Of a stretch of DNA of 64,000 nucleotides, positions 8,790 through 18,813 are shown piece after piece. Within the stretch, counting starts at the first letter, position 1; the number at the start of each line of letters is the position of its first letter. This DNA is from Kumtagia sp963839725 (lineage in GTDB: Bacteria > Pseudomonadota > Alphaproteobacteria > Rhizobiales > Rhizobiaceae). A program made the position numbers and the translations under genes. Where the stretch lies: assembly GCA_963839725.1 (NCBI GenBank), contig CAWIWT010000035.1:1-64000 (forward strand), read 5' to 3'. The notes beneath the pieces are model-generated. The model ran no database searches. It was not told the origin of the DNA and was given only the letters and a program-made list of their open reading frames with translations.

Positions 8790-9635
8790 TCAGGGCAAGA
8801 CACTCAGACCGGATCTGGTTTCGGTGGCCGGGTCCTCGGGATGATCGGGTGAAAGCACCGCGCTTTTCAGGAGTTTCGAATAAGGATGCTGCGGATCATC
8901 GAGCACCGCACGGGCATCGCCAGCTTCCACCACGCGGCCCTTCTGCATAATGATGATTCGGTCGCTGATGTAGTAGGCGGTGGCGAGGTCATGTGTGATG
9001 TAGACGATCGACATGCCCAATTCGTCGCGGAGCTTCTTGAAGAGGTAGACGATGGACATGCGCAACGACGCGTCGACCATCGAGACCGGCTCGTCAGCGA
9101 CGAGCAGCGCGGGGCGGGAGATGAGCGCACGGGCGATCGCGGTGCGTTGCAGTTGGCCGCCGGAAAGCTCGTGCGGAAAGCGCCCGCGGACTTCCGCAAG
9201 CGACAGGCCGACCTGGTGCAGTGCCTCGTCGCAAGCGCTTTCCATCGCGTCCGGGCCGACGCGCGCCAGGCGACGGGCCGTTGCGTAGAGATAGCGGTCG
9301 ACGCGCTTCAGCGGGTTGAAGGCTTCGTATGGATTCTGGAAGATCGGCTGCACCTGACGCATGAAATCGAGCCGCGCCCGGCGGCCGCGGATTGTCGCGA
9401 CCGCCTTGCCGCGAAAGCGGATCGCGCCCGCGCTCGCCGGAACCATGTTGAGGATCATGCGGGCGAGCGTGGTCTTGCCGCTGCCCGACTCGCCGATGAT
9501 GGCGAAGATCTCGGGGCGCGACGCATTGAGCGCGAAGCTAACATCGTCGACGGCGTTGAAGGTCGTCCGTGCGAGCAGCCCGCCCGACGAGTAGGTTTTC
9601 GTGACCTGTTCGAGGCTGAGCAGCTCGCTCGTCAT
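8790..9635 (-). CDS. Oligopeptide/oligosaccharide ABC importer, second ATPase (DppF/OppF type)
   Basis: A 281-residue cytoplasmic ATPase. It carries Walker A GESGSGKTTL, Q-loop VQPIFQNPYEAF, signature LSGGQLQR, Walker B ALLVADEP and the switch His in YITHDLATAYYISD. The end (HPYSKLLKSAV) is typical of the dipeptide/oligopeptide family. It overlaps the preceding ATPase gene by ATGA, so the two are translationally coupled. It forms the ATP-binding pair of the importer encoded upstream, probably for arabinose-containing oligosaccharides given the adjacent GH51 gene. Confidence 0.93.
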   Translation of the reverse strand: MTSELLSLEQVTKTYSSGGLLARTTFNAVDDVSFALNASRPEIFAIIGESGSGKTTLARMILNMVPASAGAIRFRGKAVATIRGRRARLDFMRQVQPIFQNPYEAFNPLKRVDRYLYATARRLARVGPDAMESACDEALHQVGLSLAEVRGRFPHELSGGQLQRTAIARALISRPALLVADEPVSMVDASLRMSIVYLFKKLRDELGMSIVYITHDLATAYYISDRIIIMQKGRVVEAGDARAVLDDPQHPYSKLLKSAVLSPDHPEDPATETRSGLSVLP

Positions 9636-10706
9636 TGAACGAGCCCGGTCTGCTGTCTTGGCTTTGCCGCGAACGTCCCCTCTCCAGCCGGCCGGGCGGC
9701 GGGATTGACCGCATGGCAGGCGACGCGATGGCCGGGGCCGGTCGCGATCATCTCGGGGTTCAGCTCGCGGCAGATGTCCATGGCGAGCGGACAGCGCGGA
9801 TGGAACCGGCAGCCGCTCGGCGGCTCCGCCATACTGGGCGGCGCGCCGGTGAGCGCCGTTCTGGGCGAATTGTCGCCGATCCGCGGCAGGCTAGCGATGA
9901 GATGCTGCGTGTAGGGGTGCCGAGGGCTTTTGAAAATCCCGGCGGTCGGCGCCTCTTCCACCAGCCGCCCGGCATACATGATGCCGAGCCGGTCGGAGAT
10001 GTTGGCGTGAACGGCCATGTCGTGGGTAACGAAGATCATCGACGAGCCGATCTCGCGCTGTGCCTCGCGGATCAGTTCGAGAACGCTTTTCTGGACGACC
10101 ACGTCGAGCGCCGTCGTTGGTTCGTCGGCGATGATGAAATCAGGCCGGCAGACGGTGGCAAGCGCGATCGCCACGCGCTGGCGCATGCCGCCCGAAAGCT
10201 CGTGAGGGTAGGCGTCGAGGACGCCCGGCGCGAGTTGAAGACGCTTCAGATGCGCGATGACGGCCTCGGGGAACTGCTGTTTCGACAGGCCCATATGGGG
10301 GAAGGCGAAATCGTTGAAGGACTCGCGCACGCGCCTGACCGGATTGAGCACGTTCATCGAGCCTTGCGGTATGTAGGAAAGATAACGCCAGCGGATCGCC
10401 GACAGGGCTGCACGGTCGAGCCGGTAGATGTCGCGGTCCAGGAAGCTGTAGCGGATCGAGCCGCCGATCACCGTGAGTGGAGGCCGGATGGCGGCGGCGA
10501 TGGTCTTGATGAAAGTAGTCTTGCCCGAACTCGATTCGCCGGCCAGGCCGTATATCTCGTTGCGGCCGACCTGCAGCGAAATGTCGTCGACGGCGCGCAC
10601 CTCGCGCTCCATACCAAAATATCGCATCACGTAGTAGGCGCGCAGGTGCTCGACATCGAGGATGACCTTCGCCGACCCGTTCGCGCCGATGCGCGGCGCC
10701 GCTCAT
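9632..10706 (-). CDS. Oligopeptide/oligosaccharide ABC importer, first ATPase (DppD type), 5' frame problem
   Basis: ATPase with Walker A GLAGESSSGKTTF, signature LSGGMRQR, Walker B FIIADEP, switch VTHDMAVHANISD, and the C-terminal family block HPYTQHLIASLP with a Cys-rich tail (GCRFHPRCPLAMDIC). The frame opens with ATG only at 10630, which would remove the first strand and A-loop. Those residues (VILDVEHLRAYYVMRYF) are present in the same frame upstream without a start codon. An ATG at 10706 overlaps the permease stop as ATGA, one frame away. Hence the true start is probably 10706, with a one-base insertion between 10665 and 10703. Confidence 0.85.
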
Positions 10707-11575
10707 GCCTCGCCTCCCATGCGGATCAGCCGGCTCCTCGGATCGATATATTCGTTCATCGACACAGAGAGCAGATAGAGTCCGAGGAAGGTCATGATGA
10801 CCAGGACGACGGGGAAAAAAATCCACCACCAGATGCCGGCGACCATCGCCGTATGCTGGTTCGCCCAGTAGATCATCGTGCCGATGGTCGGCGTCTCGAT
10901 GTTGGTGAAACCGATCACCGAAAGGGTCACCTCCAATCCGATCGACCAGTTCATGTTGTTGAGCGTCGTGGAGAAGACGATGGGAAGAACATAGGGCAGG
11001 TGCTCCTCCACGAGTATCTGGCGCGTGCTCATTCCCGAAAAGACGCTCATCGCCGTGAATTCGCGGGTCCTGAGGCTGAGCGCCACCGAGCGGATCAGCC
11101 GCGCATCGTAGGGCCAGCCAAGCGACGCCATCGCGACGGCCAGCAGCGGCCACGACATCTGGTCGTGCATCATGAAGAAGAAGAGCACCAGGATCGGAAA
11201 GAGCGGGATCACGACGAAGGTGTCGTTGATCGTCATCAGGACGCGGTCGGTGATGCCGCCGGCATAGCCGGCGACGAGCCCGATCAGGAGCGATAGGACG
11301 CGGCTCATCAGAGCGACGGAAAGGCCGAAGAGCAGCGAATTGCGGATGGCGAGCGTAAGTTGCCAGAACACGTCCTGCCCGCGCGAGTTGGTGCCGAACG
11401 GATAGGCCCATGAGGGCGGCACGTCAGGAGCGACGACATAGCTGTCGAGCGGCGGGTAGGGCGAGAAGAACGAGGCCGCCGCGAAGCCGAAAACGATCAG
11501 GATCAGGATTGCGCCGAGCGCGAATTCGCGATTGTAGCGGAAGAGGTCGCGGACGGTTCTCAGCATCGGCCTCAA
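10703..11575 (-). CDS. ABC importer permease, DppC type
   Basis: A 290-residue inner-membrane permease with an N-terminal membrane segment (FALGAILILIVFGFAAASFF), a periplasmic NSRGQDVFWQLTLAIRNSL region and the core of about five further helices. The EAA-like loop is MASLGWPYDARLIRSVALSL. It overlaps the DppB-type gene by ATGA at 11572-11575 and the next ATPase by ATGA at 10703-10706. The C-terminus (YIDPRSRLIRMGGEA) is normal for this subfamily. It pairs with the next permease to form the channel. Confidence 0.92.
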   Translation of the reverse strand: MRPMLRTVRDLFRYNREFALGAILILIVFGFAAASFFSPYPPLDSYVVAPDVPPSWAYPFGTNSRGQDVFWQLTLAIRNSLLFGLSVALMSRVLSLLIGLVAGYAGGITDRVLMTINDTFVVIPLFPILVLFFFMMHDQMSWPLLAVAMASLGWPYDARLIRSVALSLRTREFTAMSVFSGMSTRQILVEEHLPYVLPIVFSTTLNNMNWSIGLEVTLSVIGFTNIETPTIGTMIYWANQHTAMVAGIWWWIFFPVVLVIMTFLGLYLLSVSMNEYIDPRSRLIRMGGEA

Positions 11576-12573
11576 CTCTGCACCACACGGGGGTCAAGCA
11601 ACGGATAGACGATGTCGATGACCAGGATCGCCGCCGCCACCGCGATGATCGACACGGAGGTGATGCCGAGCACCAGGCTGTAGTCTCCGGCGTTCACGGC
11701 CCGGACCAGCAGCGTGCCGAGGCCGGGATAACCGAACACGACCTCGGTGATGATCGCGCCGTTGAAGATCGCGCCGAGCGACAAAGCCAGCCCGGTCACC
11801 TGCGGCGAAAGCGCATTGCGCATGACGTAGGAAAACAGGATGCGGCGGCGATCGACGCCGCCGAGTTCGGCATAGGTGACGTAGTCCTCGGTCACGATGT
11901 TGGAAACCAGCGAGCGCATGCCGATGAACCATGCGCCGACCCCGACGAGCACGAGCGACAGCGCCGGCAGGATGGAATGCCGGACGACGCTGGCGGCGAA
12001 GGCGAAGCCCTGCCGGTCGATGTTCATCTCGGCGCCGCCACTGATCGGCAGGACCGGCCAAAGGAAGCCGAAAACGACGAGGAGGATGAACGCGACGATG
12101 TAATAGGGGATCGGCTGCAGGCTCATTGCCAGGATGCCCAAGGCCTTGAGCAGGGTGTTCTTGCGGTAGTAGCCGGCGAGGCCGCCGAGGAAATTGCCGA
12201 CCAGCCAGGCGATCAGCGTCGAGCAGACGAGCAGGCCGACGGTCCATGGCAGCGCCTGCCAGATGAGGGTCGAGACCGGCGTCGGGAATGCGGAGAGCGA
12301 CGGCCCGAAATCGCCGGTCGCCATGCGCCTCCAGAAGGTGGCATATTGCTCCCAGGCCGAGCCTTCCAGGCCGTAGAGCTCGCGCAGCGTCTTGCGCATC
12401 ACCTCGACCATCTCGGGGCTCGATTGGCCGAACATGGTGACGGAGCTGATCGCCTGTTCGACCGGATCGATCGGGGTGAGGTGGGTGATGAGATAGGCGA
12501 CGTTGATGCCGATGAAGACGACCAGAATGAACTGCGCGAAGCGTCTGGCGAGATAGAGCGCGTACGTCCTCAT
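11572..12573 (-). CDS. ABC importer permease, DppB type
   Basis: A 333-residue inner-membrane permease. The N-terminus (RTYALYLARRFAQFILVVFI) is the classic DppB first helix. A large periplasmic loop follows (about residues 35-110), then the transport core with TEDYVTYAELGGVDRRRILFSYVMRNALSP, the EAA-like ATPase contact. The end (IVYPLLDPRV) fits the family. It is the first of four overlapping genes after the binding protein, separated from it by 96 bases that hold a strong stem-loop. Confidence 0.93.
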   Translation of the reverse strand: MRTYALYLARRFAQFILVVFIGINVAYLITHLTPIDPVEQAISSVTMFGQSSPEMVEVMRKTLRELYGLEGSAWEQYATFWRRMATGDFGPSLSAFPTPVSTLIWQALPWTVGLLVCSTLIAWLVGNFLGGLAGYYRKNTLLKALGILAMSLQPIPYYIVAFILLVVFGFLWPVLPISGGAEMNIDRQGFAFAASVVRHSILPALSLVLVGVGAWFIGMRSLVSNIVTEDYVTYAELGGVDRRRILFSYVMRNALSPQVTGLALSLGAIFNGAIITEVVFGYPGLGTLLVRAVNAGDYSLVLGITSVSIIAVAAAILVIDIVYPLLDPRVVQS

Positions 12574-12626
12574 CGCTTCGATCGTGCCGCGGCTTGCGTC
12601 ATTTCATCTGCACCTGCACTGCCCAC

Positions 12627-12657
12627 GAGCGAGGCGGGGTCTGCCGCCGCCTCGCTC
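12627..12657 (-). promoter_or_regulatory. Stem-loop between binding-protein and permease genes
   Basis: Perfect 11-bp arms (GAGCGAGGCGG with CCGCCTCGCTC) around a 9-base loop, in the 96-base gap between the solute-binding-protein stop and the first permease start. In many importer operons such hairpins stabilise the upstream binding-protein message or partly terminate, giving more binding protein than permease. No T-run follows, so mRNA stabilisation is the likelier role (inference). Confidence 0.6.
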
Positions 12658-12669
12658 TCGTGTCCGCCG

Positions 12670-14560
12670 CTATTGGGTCTTGGCCGGCTTCAGCTTGACG
12701 AACATGTATTTGGTGTTCGCCCAGTTCGGGACCGGGTTGGTATAAGGATTGTCCGCGCTCGGGTAGCCCGTCCAGTAGGTCGTATCCATCATCGTGAACA
12801 CGTTATAGGACATCAGCGGGATGGTCGGCATCTCCCTGACCGCGAGCTTGATGTATTCCTGGCCGAGTTCCTGCACCTTCGGATCGTCGAAATCGATCGT
12901 GCGGATCTGTTCGATGATCTTGTCGAGCTCGGCATTCTTCCAGCGCTGGCGGTTGCGCGGCGGCTGCCGCTCGCCGCGCGGCTTCAGGAATTCCGAGTGC
13001 CAGCTGTCGAGGAAGAATGACAGGTCGGGATGGCCGCCCCAGGTCTCCACGCTCCAGGCGATCGCGGCCTCGAAGTCTCCGGATTCGACGCGCGGGAAGA
13101 AGTCCGAGGGATAGGCCTGCGTCTTGGCGTCGATGCCGAACTGGCGCCATTGCTGCACGATCATGGTGCCGGCGCGGGTCATGACCGGCCGCTGGTCGCC
13201 TTCGACCAGAAGCGTGATCGAGAAGGGCGTGCCGTCCGGCTTGAGCCACTGCTCGCCCTGCTTGGTGAAGCCGGCGCGCTCAAGAAGCTGGGTCGCGGCC
13301 TCCGGATCAGGCTTCCACCAGCCGCGGCCGATCGCTTTCGCGATCTCCTTCGGATCGGTCGGGATCTGCTCGCCCATCGACGGCCGCAGCATCTCGGCGA
13401 TCTGCTGGCCGACCGTCGGGTCGTAGGGCTTGTACTTCCCCTTGCCGGTGTCGATCTCGAAATCGGTGAGCCACTTCTCCAGCGGGTCGAAATAATATTC
13501 GCCGTAGAGCCCGGTCGGCGGCACGCCGATCGCCGAGATCGTCGCCGCGCCGCGGTAGGAGGCCATCGACACCGCCTTGATGTCGATCAGCAGCGCGAGC
13601 GCCCAGCGCACGTCGGCGTTGTCGAAAGGCTTGACCTGGTGGTTGAACATGACGGCCGGCAAGGTCGGGTCAGGATGGGCATAGGGGAAGCCCTTGAACC
13701 AGCCCTGCGAAGTCGGTGACTGCTTGACCAGCGTAAACACGCCTTCCGGCGAAGTATCGTGGATGATGTCAAGCTGGTGGTTGAGCTGCAGGATCACGCG
13801 TTTGTCCGGCGGACCCGGGTCGATATAGGCGGCGTATTTCGGACCAGGCTCGCCATAGCGGGCAAGCGAGGTGCGCTGCCAGTCCTCGCGCTTCTCCCAG
13901 ATGTACCATTTGCCGTTCGGGTCGAAGCTGTGAAGCTTGTACGGGCCGATCGTGACGGGCGGGTTGAAGTCGAATTTGGTCGGGTCCTCGACCTTTTCGA
14001 ACACGTGTTTCGGCATGATCCAGGCAGCGTTCCAGCGCACCGTGAAGGTGGCATGGAAGCGGGAGTTGGGCCGCTTCAGCTTGAAGACCACGGTGCGCTT
14101 GTCCGGCGCCGTCACCGTGTCGACACTCGCCGAGAAGACTGGCCCCCAGATCATGCTAGGGTTCTTCATCTGCGTTTCGACTGTGTAGACGACGTCGTCG
14201 GCCGTGAACTCCACGCCGTCGCTCCAGAAGATGCCGTCGCGGAGCTTGACCGTCATCTCGGTGAAATCGGCGTTGTATTGCGGCTTGTCGGCAGCGAGCG
14301 AGTTGTCCCACACGCCGTCGATCCCGGCATCGGGATCGATGTACCAGAGCGTATCCATTCCGAGCTGCTGCAAGCCGGTCGAATTGCCGCCGCGCGCGAC
14401 CATCCAGATGTTGAACCAGGGCGGGTTGGTGATCGTGCCCTGCGGGTTCTCGATGATGATGGTCTCTTCGCGCGGCAGGTTCGAGATACCCTGAGCAAGC
14501 GCGGATGTGTGCTACCAACCAAGCGCTTGCGATGAGCGCCAAGGCTCGCATGATGCGCAT
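12670..14560 (-). CDS. ABC transporter solute-binding protein, family 5, frameshift in signal peptide
   Basis: Periplasmic binding protein of about 625 residues. The main frame is open to 14403 and, read back, continues upstream as GISNLPREETIIIENPQG with SALAQ just before it. The start (MRIMRALALIASAWLVA, after GGGAGGAAC) is in another frame. One spare base near 14505-14512 would join them into a normal signal peptide ending SALA/Q. The body shows family-5 features: LRDGIFWSDGVEFTADDVVY, PNSRFHATF and a C-terminal PIPNW-like NPYTNPVPNW. Family 5 proteins bind oligopeptides or oligosaccharides; the neighbouring GH51 gene argues for arabino-oligosaccharides. Confidence 0.87.
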
Positions 14561-14662
14561 CGCTGTTCCTCCCTATGCCAGTCGCATCGATGGTGGATGG
14601 CTTATTGTCGTTGGGGAAGAAAGCTAACCCGGTCGCCGAGGCCGGTCAATAGAAGCTGATAT

Positions 14663-14680
14663 ATATCGCAATATCCTGAT
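14663..14680. promoter_or_regulatory. Operator-like motif C, upstream of the binding-protein gene
   Basis: ATATC, seven bases, CCTGAT. It closely resembles the motifs at 16282 and 17398 and lies between the GH51 stop and the binding-protein start. Probably a site for the winged-helix regulator of this locus (inference). Confidence 0.45.
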
Positions 14681-14755
14681 ACAAATGTGCTGCGCCGGAT
14701 TGACCTCGTCGCAGAATTTGAGGCCGGCTCGGACGGCACGCGCTGCCAGGCGATA

Positions 14756-16265
14756 CTAGACGGACAGCCGGATAAGGTTGTAGGAGCGCGGCCGCAGACG
14801 GCACGCCAGCTGGCCGTCCTCGACCACCGAGCCGTTTTGCGTGCTGCGGCTTCACCACGTCAGGCGCGTCGGCACTGTTTACCGCCTTCAGGTCCGGATG
14901 ATGGATGAGGATGTGCTCGATCACCCGCGCCGACGCGAAGCCGGCAAGATCGACAGCGAGTTCGGTTTCCTCTTCCGGATGCTTGTTGACGATGAACAGC
15001 GCGATCGTGCCGCCCGCCGGGTCATGCACAGCGGCGATGTCGATATAAGGCACATCGTCGGCCGCCTTGGCGTCGTAGCGCGGCGCGTCGACCGCGACGG
15101 CCAGGCTTTCGCCACGCCCGAAGCGCGAGGCGAACAGATACGGATAGTAGATCGTATGCCGGAAGGCGCGCCCGCCGCGCACGGTCGTGATCGGGGCGAT
15201 GGCGTTGACGAGCTGCGCGATGCAGGCGATCCGCACCCGGTCGGCGCGGCGGATGAAGGTGTTGAGGATGCAGCCGACGACCAGCACATCCTCGAAATTG
15301 TAGACCTCCTCGAGCAGCGCCGGCGCCACCGGCCAATCCCAGTTCTTGAAATTGTCGTGGTCCTGGCGGCGCGAATGGTACCAGACGTTCCATTCGTCGA
15401 AGGAGATATGGATGTCCTTCTTCGACCGCTTCTTGGCCTTCACATAGTCGATCACGCCGCTGACGGTCTGGATGTAGCGGTCGAGGATCACCGGCTTGGC
15501 GAGGAAATTGAGATAGTCGTCCTCGTAATTCTCGAAATACATGTGGAGCGACAGATAATCGACATTCTCGTAGCACTCGTCGAGGACGTCGGCCTCCCAT
15601 TGCGGATAGGACGGCATGAAGCTGTGCGAGCTGCCGCAAGCCACGAGTTGCAGCGTGGGGTCGAAAGCCTTCATCGCCTTGGCCGTCTCGTTGGCGATCC
15701 TGCCATATTCGTAGGCAGTCTTGTGCCCGACCTGCCACGGCCCGTCCATCTCGTTGCCAAGGCACCAGAGACGGACATTATAGGGCTCGCGCCGGCCGTT
15801 CTTGATGCGCATGTCGCTCCAACGGCTGCCGCTCGGGTGATTGCAGTATTCGAGAAGCCCGCGCGCCGCGTCGAGGCCACGTGAGCCGAGATTGACGGCC
15901 AGCATCAGCTCCGTGCCCGCCGCCTCGCACCAGGCCGCGAATTCGTCGATGCCGACCTCGTTGGTTTCCTTGGTGCGCCAGGCATAGTCGAGCGCGACCG
16001 GCCGGCTCTCCTTCGGCCCGATACCGTCCTCCCAATTGTAGGCGGAGACGAAATTGCCGCCGGGATAGCGGGTGACCGGTACGTTCAGCTCGCGCACCAG
16101 CTCGATCACGTCGCGGCGGAATCCGCGCTCGTCGGCGGTCGGATGGCCGGGCTCGTAGATGCCGGTGTAGACCGCGCGCCCGAGATGCTCCAGAAATGCG
16201 CCATAGACGCGGTCGTCGATCCGGCCGATGCGAAAATCCCTGTGGACGGCGGCTCGTGCTCTCAT
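14756..16265 (-). CDS. GH51 alpha-L-arabinofuranosidase, frameshift near the C-terminus
   Basis: Intracellular glycoside hydrolase of about 503 residues that releases arabinofuranose from oligosaccharides. The acid/base Glu is in WCLGNEMDGPW and the nucleophile Glu in HISFDEWNVWYHSR. RYPGGNFVSAYNWEDGIGP is the family's substrate loop. The start at 16265 has AGGGGAAA upstream; an ATG 6 codons earlier lacks one. The open frame runs on to 14646, but the conserved tail (GSVVEDGQLACRLRPRSYNL, then IRLSV-stop at 14756) is in another frame. Removing one base from the TTTT run at plus 14834-14837 restores it. There is no signal peptide, so it acts on imported substrate. Confidence 0.9.
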
Positions 16266-16281
16266 CGCGTTTCCCCTAATC

Positions 16282-16298
16282 ATATCAAATATTCGGAT
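16282..16298. promoter_or_regulatory. Operator-like motif B, upstream of the GH51 gene
   Basis: ATATC, six bases, TCGGAT, set in a wider inverted repeat (CATATC with GATATG). It is 17 bases before the GH51 start. It is related to the motifs at 14663 and 17398. Confidence 0.5.
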
Positions 16299-16397
16299 AT
16301 GTATCCGTATTATCTGATCCTGATCAGGGTGGGTGAGTCAACCCGTCTCATGGGGACGAGAAACTGTGGAATTGCGCGGCCGATGCGGTTGCCGACT

Positions 16398-17371
16398 TCA
16401 GGCAGAAGCTTTGCCGCGTTCGGGGTCCGGCCGAAGATGCAGGCGCAGGATGATGTCCTGGTCGTGGTTGCCGAAACCCTTGCCGAAGATGTTGACGCCG
16501 CCCGGATGCTCGGCGTGGTCGTCGATGCCGACCCGCAGCCGGATCGAATGATGCTCGGCAAGGTGAAGTTGCTCGAGCGTCACGTCCGAAGTTCTCTCGC
16601 CGTCGAGAAACGTGCCGCCGTCGGTGATCTTCCAGGTCTTCAGGTGGCCGTATTGCGAGCCTTCGAGCTTCCACCAGCGCGGCGTGTAGATGCCGCGCTT
16701 GTCGCCGAAATCGCCGGGCGAGGTCCAGGTGCCGACCAGCACGTCATTGACCCAGACGCTCACGTCCGACGGCCAGTTGGCATTCGTCCCCGGCACTTCC
16801 GAGGAAAGCTCCATGCTGAACTCCAGCGCCTCTATCTCGGCCTGCAGGATCTTCGCATTGTTCGGGAACTTGTATTCGACATGGCCGCGCTCGAACCAGA
16901 TCAACCCCGCCTTCATCCTGTCCGGGTCGAGAAAGAAGTCGGGCACATCGAGGAGGCCGATGACGGCCTCGCTCGAACAGAGGCCGCAGGGCGGAGACAC
17001 GGCGCAGTTCGTATAGAGGCCAAGCGGCATCGAAAGCTCGATCACATTCGACCTGGTCTTCACGTCGTAGTCGTCGAAGCGCAGCACGATCTCGTCGAAG
17101 CGCGCCGCGCAAGTTTCTGCTGGCCCTTCGTCGCCTTCGCCGTTTCGGTGCGGATCAGGTCGCAGCTTTCGAGCACCTGTACGTTCGTCGCGACCGTCGA
17201 CTGCGGCAGGGAAAGCGCCTCGCTGATTTCGTTGACGTTGAGCGGCCCGCGCGAATGCAGAAGCTTAAGGATACTGATCCTGACAGGGGAAGAAAGGCCC
17301 TTCAGCACCTCCAGCCCGTCCGTGGCGTTGATCGTCAGAAAATTGCGATTGTTCTTGAGCGGAAGGTCCAT
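16398..17371 (-). CDS. ArsR-like winged-helix regulator with C-terminal ligand domain, one-base frameshift
   Basis: The N-terminal about 90 residues are a winged-helix DNA-binding domain: GLSSPVRISILKLLHSRGPL, then NEISEALSLPQSTVATNVQV and ESCDLIRTETAKATKGQQK. The following about 230 residues (RFDDYDVKTRSN, VSPPCGLCSSEAVIGLLD, VSVWVNDVLVGTWTSPGDFG, QDIILRLHL) are in another frame and look like a sugar-sensing domain. One missing base in the run at plus 17114-17116 (TTT) joins them (QQK-TCAARFDEIVL). It is the first gene of the arabinoside locus and probably its repressor; related palindromes lie before it and before GH51 and the binding protein. Confidence 0.8.
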
Positions 17372-17397
17372 GGCGCGTCCAGGTCGCGCTGGCGACC

Positions 17398-17414
17398 ATA
17401 TCAGAATTCCTGAT
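17398..17414. promoter_or_regulatory. Operator-like motif A, upstream of the regulator
   Basis: ATATC, six bases, CCTGAT; the centre ATCAGAATTCCTGAT is nearly palindromic. It lies 27 bases before the regulator start, consistent with autoregulation. Confidence 0.5.
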
Positions 17415-17633
17415 GCATACCAGAAAAAGCGGATTCTTCAAGTCAAGCGATTGTCAGCAATGTTGCCTCAAACGAGGGGTGAGGGGGGAGGTGCTTCCAA
17501 AAATGCCAACTAAGCCCTGCTATGTGAGGCAAGCACGTTTGTCGCGCTCATGGTGCAGAACGGTTAGCGTTGCTGGGCCTATCGAGGCGGTGCGGTATGA
17601 CGCGATGTTGGGATCACCGTCCCGCTTGACCCT

Positions 17634-18231
17634 TCAGGGCCCTGGCACCAGCTTGGTCGGCATCTCCATCAGCGTGAAGTCGTAATCCTCGCAGCTCACA
17701 TCGGGATTGGTCGGGGCTGAACATCCCGAGCGGGTTGTCCTTGAACAGCCAGGCATGCAGGTCGTAGTGGTGGAATCCTTGCGGGATCAGCGGCTCATGG
17801 CCTTCCATCGGCCCCTGGAACGGTATGCCGAAGAGGTTGGGCCGCTCCTTGACGGCGGCCAGCGGCACCAGCCATTCGGCCGCTACGAGCTCGAGCTTTC
17901 CGTCGACCGGCTCATAGATCAGCACATTGGGCTTCATGGGATCTGGCGGCCCCTGGACAGTGAGGTTCACGAAGTGGATGCCCATGGCCCCCTTCGGGTA
18001 GTCCATGTGCCCTTCCATCTTCATGCCGTCGTAATGAACGCAGCCCACCGTCGACAGATAGAGATCGCGGACGGCCACATAGGGGTCCTTGTATTTGGCA
18101 AGCGCCTGCCGCATGGCGTCTATTTCGGCCGCCGACGGCTCGGCATTCGCCGCAATGATACCGGCTCCTGATATGCCGATCAGCGCAATTGCCACCGCGA
18201 CAGCAGAACGGACCACACTCAAACCAGTCAT
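17634..18231 (-). CDS. Exported protein of unknown function, frameshift near the C-terminus
   Basis: About 199 residues with a signal peptide (VAVAIALIGISGAGIIAANA/EP). The mature part has Trp/His/Tyr-rich blocks such as VHYDGMKMEGHMDYPKGAMG, YEPVDGKLELVAAEWLVPL and GFHHYDLHAWLFKDNPLGMF. After NPLGMFSP the likely original tail (NPDVSCEDYDFTLMEMPTKL then VPGP-stop at 17634) is one base out of frame; removing one G from GGGG at plus 17713-17716 restores it. I recognise it only as a conserved periplasmic hypothetical. It is monocistronic, with no domain clue to function. Confidence 0.72.
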
Positions 18232-18813
18232 CTTGCTTCCCCCTCGACGTTTTAGGGCCCCGGCATTCTCTTGATGCCGCTGTGACTATACGGCAAAATC
18301 TAGTGGTCATCGAGACCCTCATCATAATCGCCTGCCTGGCCTGGATGTGGTGGCTTATATTCATAGCATGCGAGCGGCAGAAACGCGGCGCGAACGCGCC
18401 CGATGCTGATCATGATGGTCTTGATGGCCGGGCTTGTCACGCTCTACGCATTCGCCGTCATTTTCATGATGACGGGACGGCGGGTGACGGCCGATCCTTG
18501 CCGGTGTGGAGCAATCGGTTCGGCCGGATTGTCGTGACGCGCTCTTCGTCGCGATGGGGGGTGTCTCGATCATCGGAACAAGTAACGAGCGCCACTTCCG
18601 GACATTCGTGACGCTTCTCCGAAGCGACCATTCGTGCTGCGACCGGTGTCGACCTCCGCGACATACGCGGGAGCGCAGGGGCGAGCGCTTCGGCCGGCTT
18701 GATGGCGGATGCAGCCGACATTGTCGAATGTCCGAAGCCGCATTGAGGCTGCGGCTCACAATGCGTCGCTCCATCTGATATCGTATGCCCAGAGGAAGCA
18801 GGAGACGTCCGGC
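18232..18813 (+). other. Intergenic region with membrane-segment remnants
   Basis: Two plus-strand stretches read as membrane helices in different frames: about 18301-18360 (ETLIIIACLAWMWWLIFIAC) and about 18400-18470 (MLIMMVLMAGLVTLYAFAVI then FMMTGRR). They could be one small membrane protein broken by a single base near 18400, with a start such as the ATG at 18368. No firm ribosome site was seen. The rest of the interval holds nothing recognisable. Confidence 0.3.

Noticed and set aside
9635..13020. Two very long plus-strand frames (over 500 codons each) opposite the ABC operon
   Set aside because: They are antisense to well-supported transporter genes, have Arg/Asp/His-rich composition typical of GC-rich shadow frames, and show no domain motifs.
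14841..15884. 347-codon plus-strand frame opposite GH51
   Set aside because: Antisense to a hydrolase with both catalytic Glu motifs; no independent signals.
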